Below are positions 1 to 8,107 of a DNA stretch of 11,184 bases, one piece after another. Within the stretch, counting starts at the first letter, position 1; the number at the start of each line of letters is the position of its first letter. The notes beneath the pieces were generated by a model that saw only the letters and a program-made list of their open reading frames with translations, ran no database searches and was not told where the DNA came from. Both the position numbers and the translations under genes were made by a program. The DNA is taken from contig DUUU01000540.1 of the NCBI GenBank assembly GCA_012841485.1, forward strand, positions 1-11,184, in the 5' to 3' direction. The stretch comes from Armatimonadota bacterium. Its GTDB lineage: Bacteria; Armatimonadota; JAAZEB01.

Positions 1-313
1 CCAGGAGGTCATGACCCGTATCCGCCGGCGTGTCCGGAGCATCCGGCAGCAACGCCGAGAAATCGTTCCGAAAAACGTAGGTGCCGGTGAACTGGGGATT
101 GCGCGGCCTCGGCCCACCCCCCGGCGGCTCGGCTCGCTCGTTGCCAGGACACAGATAGCACTGCGGGTCATAGGCGGGCCGCCGCGCCTCCTGCTCCTTC
201 TCCACGGCGCCCTGCCAGGGGCGCTGCATGCGGTGCGGCGAGACGAGAACCCACTCCCGCGTGAGCGGGTTGAAGCGCCGGTGCGGGCGCTGCCGGTAGT
301 TGATTGATGCCAT
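1..313 (-). CDS. galT: Galactose-1-phosphate uridylyltransferase, N-terminal part (cut by window edge)
   Basis: GalT is the Leloir-pathway enzyme that exchanges UMP between UDP-glucose and galactose-1-phosphate in the cytoplasm. Only the first 104 codons are here; the rest lies beyond position 1. The reading starts at ATG 313-311, with GGAG seven bases upstream on the minus strand. The protein shows the family's N-terminal signature: [17 protein letters not shown] at about residues 12-28, RPWQG at 31-35, then [11 protein letters not shown] at 48-58. Cys52 and Cys55 sit at the same numbers as the structural metal ligands of E. coli Gal[18 protein letters not shown] follows at 72-88, the family's NP..T.VF.NDF.AL segment. 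No in-frame stop occurs. It is divergent from the gene at 689. I see no convincing promoter for it in the 314-442 gap. The catalytic HPH motif would lie outside the window. Confidence 0.93.
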   Translation of the reverse strand, partial: MASINYRQRPHRRFNPLTREWVLVSPHRMQRPWQGAVEKEQEARRPAYDPQCYLCPGNERAEPPGGGPRPRNPQFTGTYVFRNDFSALLPDAPDTPADTGHDLL

Positions 314-331
314 CTGTGTCTCCGTGGTGCT

Positions 332-352
332 TGCCGGTGCGAAACGCCGGCA
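332..352. repeat. GAAA-loop inverted repeat upstream of galT
   Basis: TGCCGGTG at 332-339 and CGCCGGCA at 345-352 form an 8-bp stem (one G-U pair) around CGAAA. It lies just upstream of the galT start, within that gene's likely 5' leader. Its core closely resembles the hairpin at 2409-2428, which also has CCGG arms around GAAA. The two may be copies of a small dispersed intergenic element, but two copies are thin evidence. Confidence 0.45.
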
Positions 353-406
353 TGAACTGCAGAAAGATAAGAATCTGTTCGGCAGCCAACTCCGGTTCTC
401 CTCTTG

Positions 407-435
407 TTGACACCCAGGCACGCGCGTGGTACAAT
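407..435 (+). promoter_or_regulatory. Sigma70-type promoter with extended -10 for the gene at 689
   Basis: The -35 box is a perfect TTGACA at 407-412. A 17-base spacer leads to TACAAT at 430-435, one mismatch from consensus. TGG sits directly before the -10 box (427-429), giving an extended -10. Transcription should start near 442, leaving a leader of about 247 bases before the ATG at 689. The design matches the promoter at 9748-9776, which also has the TGG extension. Confidence 0.8.
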
Positions 436-441
436 GCGTTG

Positions 442-688
442 GGCGCGTTGCAGCCAGCACCTGGATCCTGTCCGAAAGCCCTCTCCGAAAGGGGAGAGGC
501 TGTCTCAGAGAGCGAGTGCTTCGGGTCGGTTCTCAGTCTCTGCCGGGATGATGCCGGGAGCTACAGGCAGCCAGCACTGGGACTGCATGCCCCCTCGGGG
601 CGGCCCTCGGATCCCGATGGGAGGAGACGACCGGGCCCCATATCGGTTTGCCGGTGTTCCTCTGTAGGCATTGAGGAGGTACATGACG
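442..688 (+). other. Long structured 5' leader of the DUF3352-like gene
   Basis: This untranslated stretch between the promoter and the SD site can fold into several local hairpins. CCTCTCC at 480-486 pairs with GGAGAGG at 493-499 around GAAAGG. CCCTCGG at 604-610 pairs with CCGA-T-GGG at 614-621 around ATC. GGCCC at 602-606 can instead reach GGGCC at 633-637. I looked for T-box, cobalamin, SAM, cyclic-di-GMP and cyclic-di-AMP riboswitch sequence hallmarks and recognised none. There is no U-tract terminator before the gene and no convincing leader peptide. SD GAGGAGGT lies at 673-680. The length and structure suggest post-transcriptional control, but no class can be named. Confidence 0.4.
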
Positions 689-2398
689 ATGAAGAGATTG
701 CTTGCCTCGCGAGTGCTCGTTGTTCTCGGCACATTCCTGATGGCATCCGGAATCACCGCTGCCCAACAGGAAGACGCCATCCTCACCTCTGTGCCCCCGG
801 AGGCGATGGCCTTTATCTCCGCCGATATCGAGCAGATCCGCGCATTCTGGGAAGAGATCAAGGGAACGACGCTCGGCCGGCTCCTGGCGCAGGAATTTGC
901 CAGAGCCAGGCCCGGCGCCGCCGCTGGCGCGAACCCCAGTCAGATCCTCGAGATGCTCAGCCACGCGTTCCAGGACCGCGTCTCACTGGCGCTGATGGAT
1001 GAGAAGTGGGCGCCAAAGCAAGTGCCACCGATGGTTGTCGTGATACCGCTCAAGAACTATGAGCACGCTCGCGCGCTCCTCACCGTGGCACAGATGCAGT
1101 TGCAGCTCCAGGGGAGGGCCACCTTCACCGCCCGCGAGTATCAGGGCGTACAACTCACCAGCGTCTCCGCCGGCAGGCTGAAAGAGGGCCAGCTAGGCTA
1201 CGCGCTCCTTGAAGACCGGCTACTCATCGCCACCAAGCCATCCTGGCTAGAGAAAGCGGTGGATCTGAGCATCCAACTCGCCGAGGGCCTCGGCAACAAT
1301 GCCGAGTTTCAGCGCGTGCAGGCGCTCGTTGCTGCCAAGGGGCCAGCACCCGCGTGGTTCTGGTGGGACCCGACTCGGTTGAACCAGCGCATGATGGAGA
1401 TGGCGGAGGAAGCAGCCCGCTCCAAGGGCGAGGCCAAGGGCCAGCCCGCGGCGAAGCCTCGGTCACTCCCCATCCAGCCCGCCATGCTCAAGCAGGTGAT
1501 GGAGGCCTATACGGCCGCTGGAGGCCGCCTGGAGCTGAGCCACGAAGGCATCGCCTTCGACACGGTCACCCTGATCAACGCCGAGAATGCAATCGGGCGC
1601 AAGCTGATGGCGCAAAAGGGAGCGCCACTCCGCTCGGCGCGGCTTGCCTCTGCCGACCCTCTCCTCTACATCGGCTTCAATAACCTCCCCTTCGTCATCG
1701 AGATCACCCAGATGCTCTTCAGCTCGATGCAAGGTGACGTTCAGCAGATGCTCGCCGGCATTGGACAGGCGCTTCAGACCGCCACCGGCCTCAACCCAAA
1801 GGCGGATCTCCTCGACCACATCGGCACCGAGTGCGCCATCGTCCTGAACGACCTGCCCCCCGATCTGAAGACCATTCCCGCGCTCTTCTACCTCCACACG
1901 ACGAGCGTGCCCGCTCTTGACAAGACGATGCAGAAGCTGCGCGCGCACCTCGGCGAGGGATTGCGCATCAAGTTCATCGAAAAGAACGTTCCCGAGGGGC
2001 GCTACTACTATATGGATCAGGAGACCGCGCCCCTTCCAGTCTCGCCCGGATGGACCTTCGCCGGTGACTTCCTGGTCATCGGCGTTGCGCCGGACGCCCT
2101 GAAGAGCCCGCTCGTCCTCGCCAAAGGCAACGGCCACTCTCTTGCTGATAGCCCTGTCTATCAGCGCACGGTCGCCACAGCGGGCGAGAACCTCACGGGC
2201 GCCTTCTTCGTCGACCTGGCCAAAGCGACGGCGCTCCTGGAGAAGCTGCCCGCCAAGCCTGGGAAGGGGCAGAAGGCCGCCCCGCCCGCCGCCGTGAAGC
2301 AGGCGCTGAAGGCGCTGGGCACCCTTTCGGGCGTCAGCTCAGTCCAGGGGGACGTCTTCGTCATGCGCACCGACCTGAGCCTCGATCTGACGAAGTGA
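689..2398 (+). CDS. Secreted DUF3352-like protein of unknown function
   Basis: Predicted exported protein of 569 residues. The start is ATG 689, eight bases after GAGGAGGT at 673-680; ATG 683 is too close to that site, and TTG 671 lies within it. Residues 1-25 form a signal peptide: a KR pair, a hydrophobic core, then a TAA|QQ cleavage site. There is no lipobox cysteine and no later membrane span. The mature part reads as two related alpha/beta halves, about 30-230 and 290-569. It includes PPEAMAFISADIEQIRAFWEE near the start, a charged Lys/Ala/Pro linker near 245-260, and late motifs such as GWTFAGDFLVIGVAPDALK. That layout (signal peptide, 550-600 residues, repeated 'value of a loss-type' strands) resembles DUF3352 proteins, which have no known activity. 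I call the family by overall look, not by a decisive motif. It is a single-gene unit read from its own strong promoter and ends at TGA before a double hairpin. Confidence 0.8.
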   Translation: MKRLLASRVLVVLGTFLMASGITAAQQEDAILTSVPPEAMAFISADIEQIRAFWEEIKGTTLGRLLAQEFARARPGAAAGANPSQILEMLSHAFQDRVSLALMDEKWAPKQVPPMVVVIPLKNYEHARALLTVAQMQLQLQGRATFTAREYQGVQLTSVSAGRLKEGQLGYALLEDRLLIATKPSWLEKAVDLSIQLAEGLGNNAEFQRVQALVAAKGPAPAWFWWDPTRLNQRMMEMAEEAARSKGEAKGQPAAKPRSLPIQPAMLKQVMEAYTAAGGRLELSHEGIAFDTVTLINAENAIGRKLMAQKGAPLRSARLASADPLLYIGFNNLPFVIEITQMLFSSMQGDVQQMLAGIGQALQTATGLNPKADLLDHIGTECAIVLNDLPPDLKTIPALFYLHTTSVPALDKTMQKLRAHLGEGLRIKFIEKNVPEGRYYYMDQETAPLPVSPGWTFAGDFLVIGVAPDALKSPLVLAKGNGHSLADSPVYQRTVATAGENLTGAFFVDLAKATALLEKLPAKPGKGQKAAPPAAVKQALKALGTLSGVSSVQGDVFVMRTDLSLDLTK

Positions 2399-2408
2399 CG
2401 CTCCGTCT

Positions 2409-2428
2409 CGCCGGCGGAAACGCCGGCG
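2409..2428. terminator. GC-rich hairpin with GAAA tetraloop, after the DUF3352-like gene
   Basis: CGCCGGCG at 2409-2416 and CGCCGGCG at 2421-2428 form a perfect 8-bp stem closed by a GAAA tetraloop. It starts 11 bases after the TGA. No run of T follows, so it may act as an mRNA end stabiliser instead of a true intrinsic terminator. Confidence 0.45.
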
Positions 2429-2443
2429 CTTCCCATCTACCAC

Positions 2444-2472
2444 CGAAGCCCCTCCTCTCCGGAGGGGCTTCG
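2444..2472. terminator. Bidirectional terminator-like hairpin between convergent genes
   Basis: CGAAGCCCCTCC at 2444-2455 pairs perfectly with GGAGGGGCTTCG at 2461-2472, a 12-bp stem with loop TCTCC. It lies between the plus-strand gene ending at 2398 and the minus-strand gene ending at 2504, so it can serve both transcripts. Neither side has a good U-tract, so termination is inferred from position and stem strength. Confidence 0.6.
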
Positions 2473-2503
2473 CGCTTCTGGCGGCCTCTCGGCCCGTTCT
2501 TGC

Positions 2504-4612
2504 TCAGCGCCGCTTGAGGCCCGCCATAACCCGCGCCAGGTTGGCTTCCGCGCGGTCGGCATCCTCCTCGGTCAGGGGGTCGCGTCCGAAGCGCGCGGCC
2601 AGAAAGGCATCCGTCAGCGCATCCAGGTCCGGCAGCCAGGGAGCCCCTTCGGCCCGCTCCGCAACCGTTCGCGCGTACTCCGTGGGCGTCTGGAAAGCCC
2701 GTCGCGGATAGCGCCCGCGCAAGCGATGGGTCGCCGTGTAGTAGGCGCGCAGCACCCGGCCCCGCGCGTCTTCCCCAGAGCGGGCGAGCAGGTCTCGCCA
2801 TCGGCGCCAGGGGTCGTAGGCCACCAGACGGACCAGATGGAGGCTGAGCAGACCCACGAAGGAGAGGATCAGAACCGGGAAGGTGAACTCGCGCCGAATC
2901 CGGCTCGTGAGGAGCGACCACCCGCCCTTCTGATACTGCGAGAGCAGGTCCTCCCCGGAAGGCGGCGTGGGCTCGAAAGTCACCCAGCCATACCCATGGA
3001 AGTAGACCTCGGGCCAGGCGTGCGCGTCACGCTCGCGCACGATGATACTCTTCGTGTCTGGATCCCGCGTGCCATCAGAGAACCCGGTGGCCAGCCGCGC
3101 GGGAATGCCCGCCGCGCGACAGAGGAGCACCATGGCGCTCGCGAAGAGATCACAATAGCCCTCCTTCGCCGTGTAGAGGAAATGCGTCACCGCGTCCTGA
3201 CCCTCCGGCACGGGGGCCACCTGCAGGTTGTAGACGTAGTTGCCGCTCAGCCACGCCTCAATGGCGCTGGCGCGGTCGTAATCGTTCTTCAAGCCGGCGG
3301 TGAGGCGCTCTGCCTCGGCGCGCAGCCGCCAGGCGCTGTTGGGCACGCGCAGGTAAGGGGCAAGCGTTCGGATCAGTTCCGGATCGCGGATCTCGCCGGC
3401 CGGAGGCGCGCTCCGCAGGGCCACCGGTGGCGCCCGCAGCACATCCGACACCACCTCGTAGCCGAAGCCCGGTGTGAGCCGGGGCATGTTCACAAGCTGC
3501 ACGCTGCCCGAGGGCATGATCAGGAGGGGGCCGGGATAGGTGGCAAAGCGGACGATGGCCGGTTCCGCCGCGGCGGGAATCGCGGATGAAGCCCAATGCC
3601 CTACCACGCGCACTCTCTGCGTAAGCAACTCGCCGCGCGCGCGGCCGCCCATCCCCCGTCCGGGCAACACCGCCTCCCACGCGGTGCCACCGGTCGTCGC
3701 CAGGACGCGTTGCGGCAGGCCCTCCATGCTGTCAACCCACCCATTGCCGGTGTACCGATCATAGGTGCGGATGCGCCAGTAGGCCGGTTCAGGGCTCTCG
3801 ATGTGAAGCACCTCACGCTCGGAAAGCGCGCTGGGGCCAAGCCCGATCCGGATCTCCCGCCCCATCACGTCGTAGCGCAGCGCGGCCAAGCTCTGCAGGA
3901 GCGGGGTGGCCCGGATCCGGAAGCGGTACACCCCCACGTTCCCCGCCTCGTTCAACGGCACGGCCACCACGGCCGTGAGCGCGGAGACCCCGGCGAAGAG
4001 CGCCGCCGTGGCAACCAGCTGCCAGCGCAGGACCGGCCCCAACACCTCGGGGGTGTCACCCAGGCGCTGCAAGGGCGCATACCGCAAGTAGTTGTGGTAC
4101 GAGACGGCGAAGAGCGACGCGACGACGAAGACGAGGAAGTAGCCCGACATGTCGGGGTTCGGGTTCTCGGTGCCAGACAGCCCGAGGATGGCCAGCGCCG
4201 GCGGGATCACGAAGAGGAGCAGGTCATTCGCGACCAGCGTGTAGCTGTAGACGACGAGGAACCAGGTAAGACCAAGCGCCGGCAGGATGGGTGGCGCTAC
4301 CGGGGCGCTGCCCGGCACGCCAACCGTGAACTGGCGCGCCTGCAACAGCCCCACCAGAGCCAGACCCACGCAGCCCAGGAGCAACAGGATGGCCCTGCGC
4401 GGGATACTCGCCAGGCGCAACCCCAGGCTGAGGATGAAACCCAGCGTCATCAGCGTGCCGGTGATCGTGAGTAGCTCCGGGTCTGAGGAGACGGACCCGA
4501 TACCCAGAAGAGCGCAGAAACCGGCAAGCCAGGTGGCGACGTAGAGTGGAAGCAGCACGCGCAGGCGCGAGCGCCATCCCGGAAGCAGCGTCAGCCAGCC
4601 GGGCCACTTCAC
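2504..4612 (-). CDS. Membrane transglutaminase-like protein (TgpA type) with DUF4129-like C-terminus
   Basis: Membrane protein of 702 residues with an extracytoplasmic transglutaminase/cysteine-protease fold. The start is GTG 4612-4610, eight bases after GGGAGGAG. It overlaps the stop of the DUF58 gene by four bases (GTGA), so translation is probably coupled. The upstream TTG at 4630 is part of the SD region. Residues about 15-230 contain six or seven hydrophobic helices. A soluble domain then carries the core triad: Cys487 in GYCDLFASA, His531 in DAHAWPEVYF and Glu547 in GWVTFEPTPP, where many relatives have Asp. A single late helix (about 570-590, FTFPVLILSFVGLLSLHLV) precedes a DUF4129-like tail with TPTEYARTV and the acidic LTEEDADRAE. 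The family usually sits downstream of moxR and DUF58 genes, as here. The substrate is unknown; Pseudomonas TgpA is essential, but its role is unclear. Confidence 0.9.
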   Translation of the reverse strand: MKWPGWLTLLPGWRSRLRVLLPLYVATWLAGFCALLGIGSVSSDPELLTITGTLMTLGFILSLGLRLASIPRRAILLLLGCVGLALVGLLQARQFTVGVPGSAPVAPPILPALGLTWFLVVYSYTLVANDLLLFVIPPALAILGLSGTENPNPDMSGYFLVFVVASLFAVSYHNYLRYAPLQRLGDTPEVLGPVLRWQLVATAALFAGVSALTAVVAVPLNEAGNVGVYRFRIRATPLLQSLAALRYDVMGREIRIGLGPSALSEREVLHIESPEPAYWRIRTYDRYTGNGWVDSMEGLPQRVLATTGGTAWEAVLPGRGMGGRARGELLTQRVRVVGHWASSAIPAAAEPAIVRFATYPGPLLIMPSGSVQLVNMPRLTPGFGYEVVSDVLRAPPVALRSAPPAGEIRDPELIRTLAPYLRVPNSAWRLRAEAERLTAGLKNDYDRASAIEAWLSGNYVYNLQVAPVPEGQDAVTHFLYTAKEGYCDLFASAMVLLCRAAGIPARLATGFSDGTRDPDTKSIIVRERDAHAWPEVYFHGYGWVTFEPTPPSGEDLLSQYQKGGWSLLTSRIRREFTFPVLILSFVGLLSLHLVRLVAYDPWRRWRDLLARSGEDARGRVLRAYYTATHRLRGRYPRRAFQTPTEYARTVAERAEGAPWLPDLDALTDAFLAARFGRDPLTEEDADRAEANLARVMAGLKRR

Positions 4613-5937
4613 GAGGCCATCTCCTCCCAAACGCGCATCGCGTGCTCCCGGCTCAGCCCATTGCGGCCCACCACCAGGGCGCGCGCGCCCGCGTCATGAA
4701 GCATCGCCGCCATGCTCTCCGCATCGCCATCCGCCGCCGCGTCCCGCCGGAAGTAGCGGCCAATCCCCGAGGCAGGGCGTTCCTCGGTCCATGCGGCGCG
4801 ATCCAGCAAGAGCGCCACGGCTTGGCCCCCGCCGGCGGTCGCCTGTCGTACTGTGGCGACGACCTCGGGACCGGCCGACGGCGTCACCAGCAGCACGGTG
4901 CGCCCGCGCACATCTTCCGGCACCAGCGCCTGCAAGCTCCCTTCCTCGGCCCTGATGCCGGCCAGGGCATCCATCAGCACCCGCATATCACCCGCGGCGG
5001 CAGAGACCGTGGTGGCGGCGCCGTCCCCAAGAGCGCGGAGGTGAACGCTGCCGCGGCCCTCAAGCACCGCGGCGGCCGCTCCCGCGGCGAGCGAGATGGC
5101 ACGCTCCAGGGTGGAGTTCGGGCCCGTGCCGATCTGCAGCTTCTCCCGGTTATCCAGCAGGATCACCAGATCGCCCACCTGGGTCGGCTCGAACTCGATG
5201 GTGATCAACCGCGAGAGGCGCGCGGTCGCCTTCCAATCGATGGCGCGCACATCGTCGCCCGGACGATACTCGCGCAGGCCATGGAAGTCGAGGCCATGCC
5301 CGGGGCGCATCACCCGCCGGGGCGCCACGGTGCCCAGGAGGTCGTCGCCCAACAGCTCCAGGCTGGGCGCGGCCTCGGGCGTGGGGTGAACGACCACCTC
5401 TTGCGGCGCGCGAAAGCGAGCCAGCCGCTGAAAGAGATCGAGCGGATCGGCGCCCACCACTTCCACGGGCGGAAGGGCATAGCGCCCGCGCTTGAGCGCG
5501 CGCGCGTACACGCGAACCGTGCTCCGCTGGCCCGGCCACAGCCCGGCGATGGCGACGGTCTCCTGCTCCGCGCGCAGCCACTCCGGCATCGGGCAACGCA
5601 CGCGCACGAACAGCTTCGGCAGTCGGTCGCGGTTGGTCACCTCCACGCGCACCTCTACCTGATCGCCCCGAGCGACGGGCGTCGTGGCCGTCCGCTCAAC
5701 CGTGATGCCCCGGAGCGAGAAGTGGGCGAAAAAAAACGCCACAATGCAGATGCCCAGGAGCATCGTGCCCATGAAGTAGAGCTGTGCGGATCCGAGGATG
5801 GCGGACACGAGGTAGAGGAAGATGGGGGCGACGATCAGCGTGGTGATCTTCGGATTGCGCATCCGCAGGACGAAGGCCACGAGGCCGACGCAGACGATGA
5901 GAGCAATCAGAAAAGGCCAGATGCTGTAGAGACCCAT
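4609..5937 (-). CDS. DUF58 protein, vWA-like partner of MoxR ATPase
   Basis: Membrane-anchored DUF58 protein of 442 residues. The start is ATG 5937, with GGGAG seven bases before it; this is 14 bases after the MoxR stop. A longer in-frame reading to 6066 would run into moxR and adds an Arg/Ala/Cys-rich stretch typical of out-of-frame GC-rich DNA. Hydrophobic segments occupy about residues 4-21, 29-48 and 54-70. Next is a beta-rich region beginning RGITVERTATTPVARGDQV. The DUF58 signature follows at 222-236: REYRPGDDVRAIDWK, then ATARLSRLITIEFEP and DLVILLDN, the start of a von Willebrand A-like fold. Proteins of this family are thought to work with MoxR ATPases as a chaperone-like pair. The cytoplasmic part probably meets MoxR, while the transglutaminase encoded next acts outside the membrane. 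The client is unknown. Confidence 0.92.
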   Translation of the reverse strand: MGLYSIWPFLIALIVCVGLVAFVLRMRNPKITTLIVAPIFLYLVSAILGSAQLYFMGTMLLGICIVAFFFAHFSLRGITVERTATTPVARGDQVEVRVEVTNRDRLPKLFVRVRCPMPEWLRAEQETVAIAGLWPGQRSTVRVYARALKRGRYALPPVEVVGADPLDLFQRLARFRAPQEVVVHPTPEAAPSLELLGDDLLGTVAPRRVMRPGHGLDFHGLREYRPGDDVRAIDWKATARLSRLITIEFEPTQVGDLVILLDNREKLQIGTGPNSTLERAISLAAGAAAAVLEGRGSVHLRALGDGAATTVSAAAGDMRVLMDALAGIRAEEGSLQALVPEDVRGRTVLLVTPSAGPEVVATVRQATAGGGQAVALLLDRAAWTEERPASGIGRYFRRDAAADGDAESMAAMLHDAGARALVVGRNGLSREHAMRVWEEMAS

Positions 5938-5951
5938 CCGCCGGCTCCCGG

Positions 5952-6935
5952 CTACAGACGCTCGGCGGCAAGCGGCACCGGCACGGCGCGGAGCACCTCG
6001 TCGATGACCTCTTGCGGCGTGGCACCTCGGGCACGCGCATCCGGGCGCAAGACGATGCGGTGACACAGAACCGCCGGTGCCAGCGCCTTCACATCATCGG
6101 GGATGAGGAAGTTGCGCCCCTCGATGGCAGCGAATGCCTGCGACGCACGCATCAGGCCGAGGGAGCCACGCGGACTGGCCCCAAGACGCGCGGCCGGGTG
6201 CGTGCGCGTCGCCTCGACCACGCGCACGATGTAGTCTTTCAGCGATTCATCCACGTGCACATCCGCCACGGCTGCCTGCAAACGCGCGACGCCGTCGGGA
6301 TCCGTCACCGGCGACACGCGCGTGATCGGGTGCTCCTTCATCTGGCGCGTGAGGATAGCCACCTCGTTCTCATGGTCCGGATAGCCGAGCGAGAGGCGCA
6401 TCAGAAAGCGGTCCAACTGCGCCTCCGGCAGTGGAAAGGTGCCCTGGTACTCCACCACGTTCTCCGTGGCGATCACAAGGAAGGGGCGCGGCAGATCATA
6501 CGTCTGCCCATCGCGACTGACCTGGCGCTCTTCCATGCACTCCAGGAGTGCCGACTGCGTCTTGGGCGTCGCCCGGTTGATCTCATCGGCGAGGAGGACG
6601 TTGGCGAACACCGGGCCCTCGCGGAACTCAAAATCGCCGCTGCGCTGGTTGAAGATGGCGGTGCCGGTCAGGTCTGCCGGGAGAAGATCGGGGGTAAACT
6701 GCGCTCGCTTGAAAACACCACCGATGGAGCGCGAGAGCGCGCGAGCAAGCATCGTCTTCCCAACGCCAGGGATATCCTCGATCAGCAGGTGCCCATTACT
6801 GAGGAGACAGGCCACGGCAAGCCGCACCACCTCCGATTTTCCCAGGATAACCGTCTCGACCGCCTCGACCACCTGGCGTGCCGCTTCCATCACACCCGCC
6901 CCACTCGCCGGGGCGCTCCCTTCGACGTTCGCCAA
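5952..6935 (-). CDS. MoxR-family AAA+ ATPase
   Basis: Cytoplasmic AAA+ ATPase of the MoxR class, 327 residues, the usual length. Walker A is DIPGVGKTML at 54-63 with Lys60. Walker B is NVLLADEIN at 112-120 with Asp117 and Glu118. Sensor 1 is VIATEN at 154-159, and PLPEAQLDRF at 168-177 carries the conserved arginine. The chosen start is TTG 6935, eight bases after AAAGGA. An in-frame ATG at residue 16 is possible but has a poorer SD; the catalytic core is the same either way. It heads an operon MoxR-DUF58-transglutaminase with gaps of 14 and -4 bases. Known members act as chaperones that insert cofactors or activate vWA proteins (MoxR itself in methanol dehydrogenase maturation). The target here is unknown. 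The 137 bases upstream hold no clear promoter, so read-through from the dehydrogenase gene at 7073 is possible. Confidence 0.93.
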   Translation of the reverse strand: MANVEGSAPASGAGVMEAARQVVEAVETVILGKSEVVRLAVACLLSNGHLLIEDIPGVGKTMLARALSRSIGGVFKRAQFTPDLLPADLTGTAIFNQRSGDFEFREGPVFANVLLADEINRATPKTQSALLECMEERQVSRDGQTYDLPRPFLVIATENVVEYQGTFPLPEAQLDRFLMRLSLGYPDHENEVAILTRQMKEHPITRVSPVTDPDGVARLQAAVADVHVDESLKDYIVRVVEATRTHPAARLGASPRGSLGLMRASQAFAAIEGRNFLIPDDVKALAPAVLCHRIVLRPDARARGATPQEVIDEVLRAVPVPLAAERL

Positions 6936-7045
6936 AACCGTGATCCTTTCAAGCTGCTCACCAAGGGCTTGTGCCGGGCCGCACCCTTCCTGACAGCCGC
7001 TGGCCAGGGGGCGCAGCGACCGATGCCAGCCGATGCGCCACGGCT

Positions 7046-7064
7046 CTGCCCGTCTGCCGGGCAG
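7046..7064 (-). terminator. Hairpin after the dehydrogenase gene (weak terminator candidate)
   Basis: CTGCCCG at 7046-7052 and CGGGCAG at 7058-7064 make a perfect 7-bp stem with a 5-base loop. It begins nine bases after the dehydrogenase stop on the minus strand. No U-tract follows, so termination before moxR may be partial. The rest of the 6936-7072 gap shows nothing else I can name. Confidence 0.35.
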
Positions 7065-7072
7065 CGATCGTC

Positions 7073-8107
7073 TCAGAGCGTGACCACCGGCTTGATAACG
7101 CCGTCCGAGTAGTCCTCCAGCAGGCGGAAGGCACCTGCCAGATCCTCGAGCGGAAAGCGATGCGTCACCAATGCGCTCAGATTCGCCTTGCCCGATTGCG
7201 CGAGGCCGATAGCGCGTGGGTAGGTGTGGCAGAACCGGCGCACGAAGCGCACCTCCACCCCCTTGCGCCGGAAACTCGCGAGAGGCAGGGGCACTAGCTC
7301 CTCGGCGCAGCTCCCAATCGGCACGATGGTTCCCGCCGGCCGGACGACCTCGACCATCTGCTGGTGTGCCTCGACGGCGCCGGCCGCCTCGAAGGCGACA
7401 TCCACGCCGCGGCCATCGGTGGCATCGAGGATCGCCTCCACCACCGGATCCGTGTGTGGGTTCAGGACCTGCGTCGCCCCCAGGCGCTTTGCCGCCGCGC
7501 GCCGGGCATCGAGCGGCTCGCTGACAAAGACGGGGCCGGCACCCGCGGCGAGCGCCGACATGAGCGTGACCAGGCCGATTGAGCCAGCGCCCAGAATCGC
7601 CACGGAGTAGCCCGGCTGGATAGCCGCCAGATCGCTCGCGAAGAGGCCGATGGCCAGTGGCTCGATCATGGCGCCCTCATCGTAGGAGAGCTCTGGTGGC
7701 AGCGGGTGGGCATACCGCTCCGGCACCGCCAGATACTCGCAGTAGGCGCCGTGGATGGGAGGGGTGCCCAAGAAACGAACGTCGCGGCAGAGGTTGTAGC
7801 GGCCGGTCACGCACGGCTCGCACTCGCCACAGGGAATGCCCGGCTCCACGGCGACGCGGTCGCCCGGACGCAGTTTGCGCACCTCCGGGCCGACGGCGAC
7901 CACCTCGCCGGCCGCCTCATGGCCAAGGACGAAGGGAAACTCCTTGACCACCTGCGAGCCGATGCAGCCCCGCAGATAGTAGTGCAGGTCCGAACCGCAC
8001 ACGCCCACGGAGCGCACGGCCACCAGCACATCGCCCGCGCCTGGCTTCGGATCGGGCATCTCGCCGCACGCGACCTCGCGAATGGCCGTCAACAGCCCTG
8101 CCTTCAT
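7073..8107 (-). CDS. Zinc-dependent medium-chain dehydrogenase, sorbitol/polyol type
   Basis: Cytoplasmic medium-chain dehydrogenase of 344 residues that should oxidise a secondary alcohol of a polyol or sugar with NAD. The start is ATG 8107, behind a purine-rich GGAAGGGAGGG. The GTG at 8131 lies just upstream of that SD and is not used. Catalytic zinc ligands: Cys37 in [10 protein letters not shown], His63 and Glu64 in [10 protein letters not shown], and Glu149 in MIEPLA. Structural zinc: Cys93, Cys96, Cys99 and Cys107 in [16 protein letters not shown]. The Rossmann loop is GAGSIG at 173-178. An acidic residue follows in VSEPLDARR, favouring NAD over [22 protein letters not shown] at 112-129 is typical of the sorbitol/xylitol/L-iditol branch; the exact substrate cannot be read from sequence. 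It is divergent from the selenoprotein gene across 122 bases and lies upstream of moxR in the same direction. Confidence 0.92.
   Translation of the reverse strand: MKAGLLTAIREVACGEMPDPKPGAGDVLVAVRSVGVCGSDLHYYLRGCIGSQVVKEFPFVLGHEAAGEVVAVGPEVRKLRPGDRVAVEPGIPCGECEPCVTGRYNLCRDVRFLGTPPIHGAYCEYLAVPERYAHPLPPELSYDEGAMIEPLAIGLFASDLAAIQPGYSVAILGAGSIGLVTLMSALAAGAGPVFVSEPLDARRAAAKRLGATQVLNPHTDPVVEAILDATDGRGVDVAFEAAGAVEAHQQMVEVVRPAGTIVPIGSCAEELVPLPLASFRRKGVEVRFVRRFCHTYPRAIGLAQSGKANLSALVTHRFPLEDLAGAFRLLEDYSDGVIKPVVTL

Noticed and set aside
404..667. An 87-codon plus-strand frame in the leader of the DUF3352-like gene
   Set aside because: Its start precedes the promoter -35 box, and the next ATG (434) lies inside the -10 box. 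There is no SD and its composition is not protein-like.
4546..6063. Open plus-strand frame of 505 codons antisense to the DUF58 gene
   Set aside because: It is a mirror of a GC-rich coding frame. It has no SD and no domain, and the minus-strand product is a clear DUF58 protein.
5938..6066. N-terminal extension of the DUF58 protein up to 6066
   Set aside because: It would overlap the end of moxR, and the extra residues look like out-of-frame GC-rich sequence. ATG 5937 has a good SD and is followed at once by a membrane helix.
6012..7112. Open plus-strand frame of 366 codons antisense to moxR
   Set aside because: Same reason: it opposes Walker A/B motifs on the minus strand and shows no recognisable protein.
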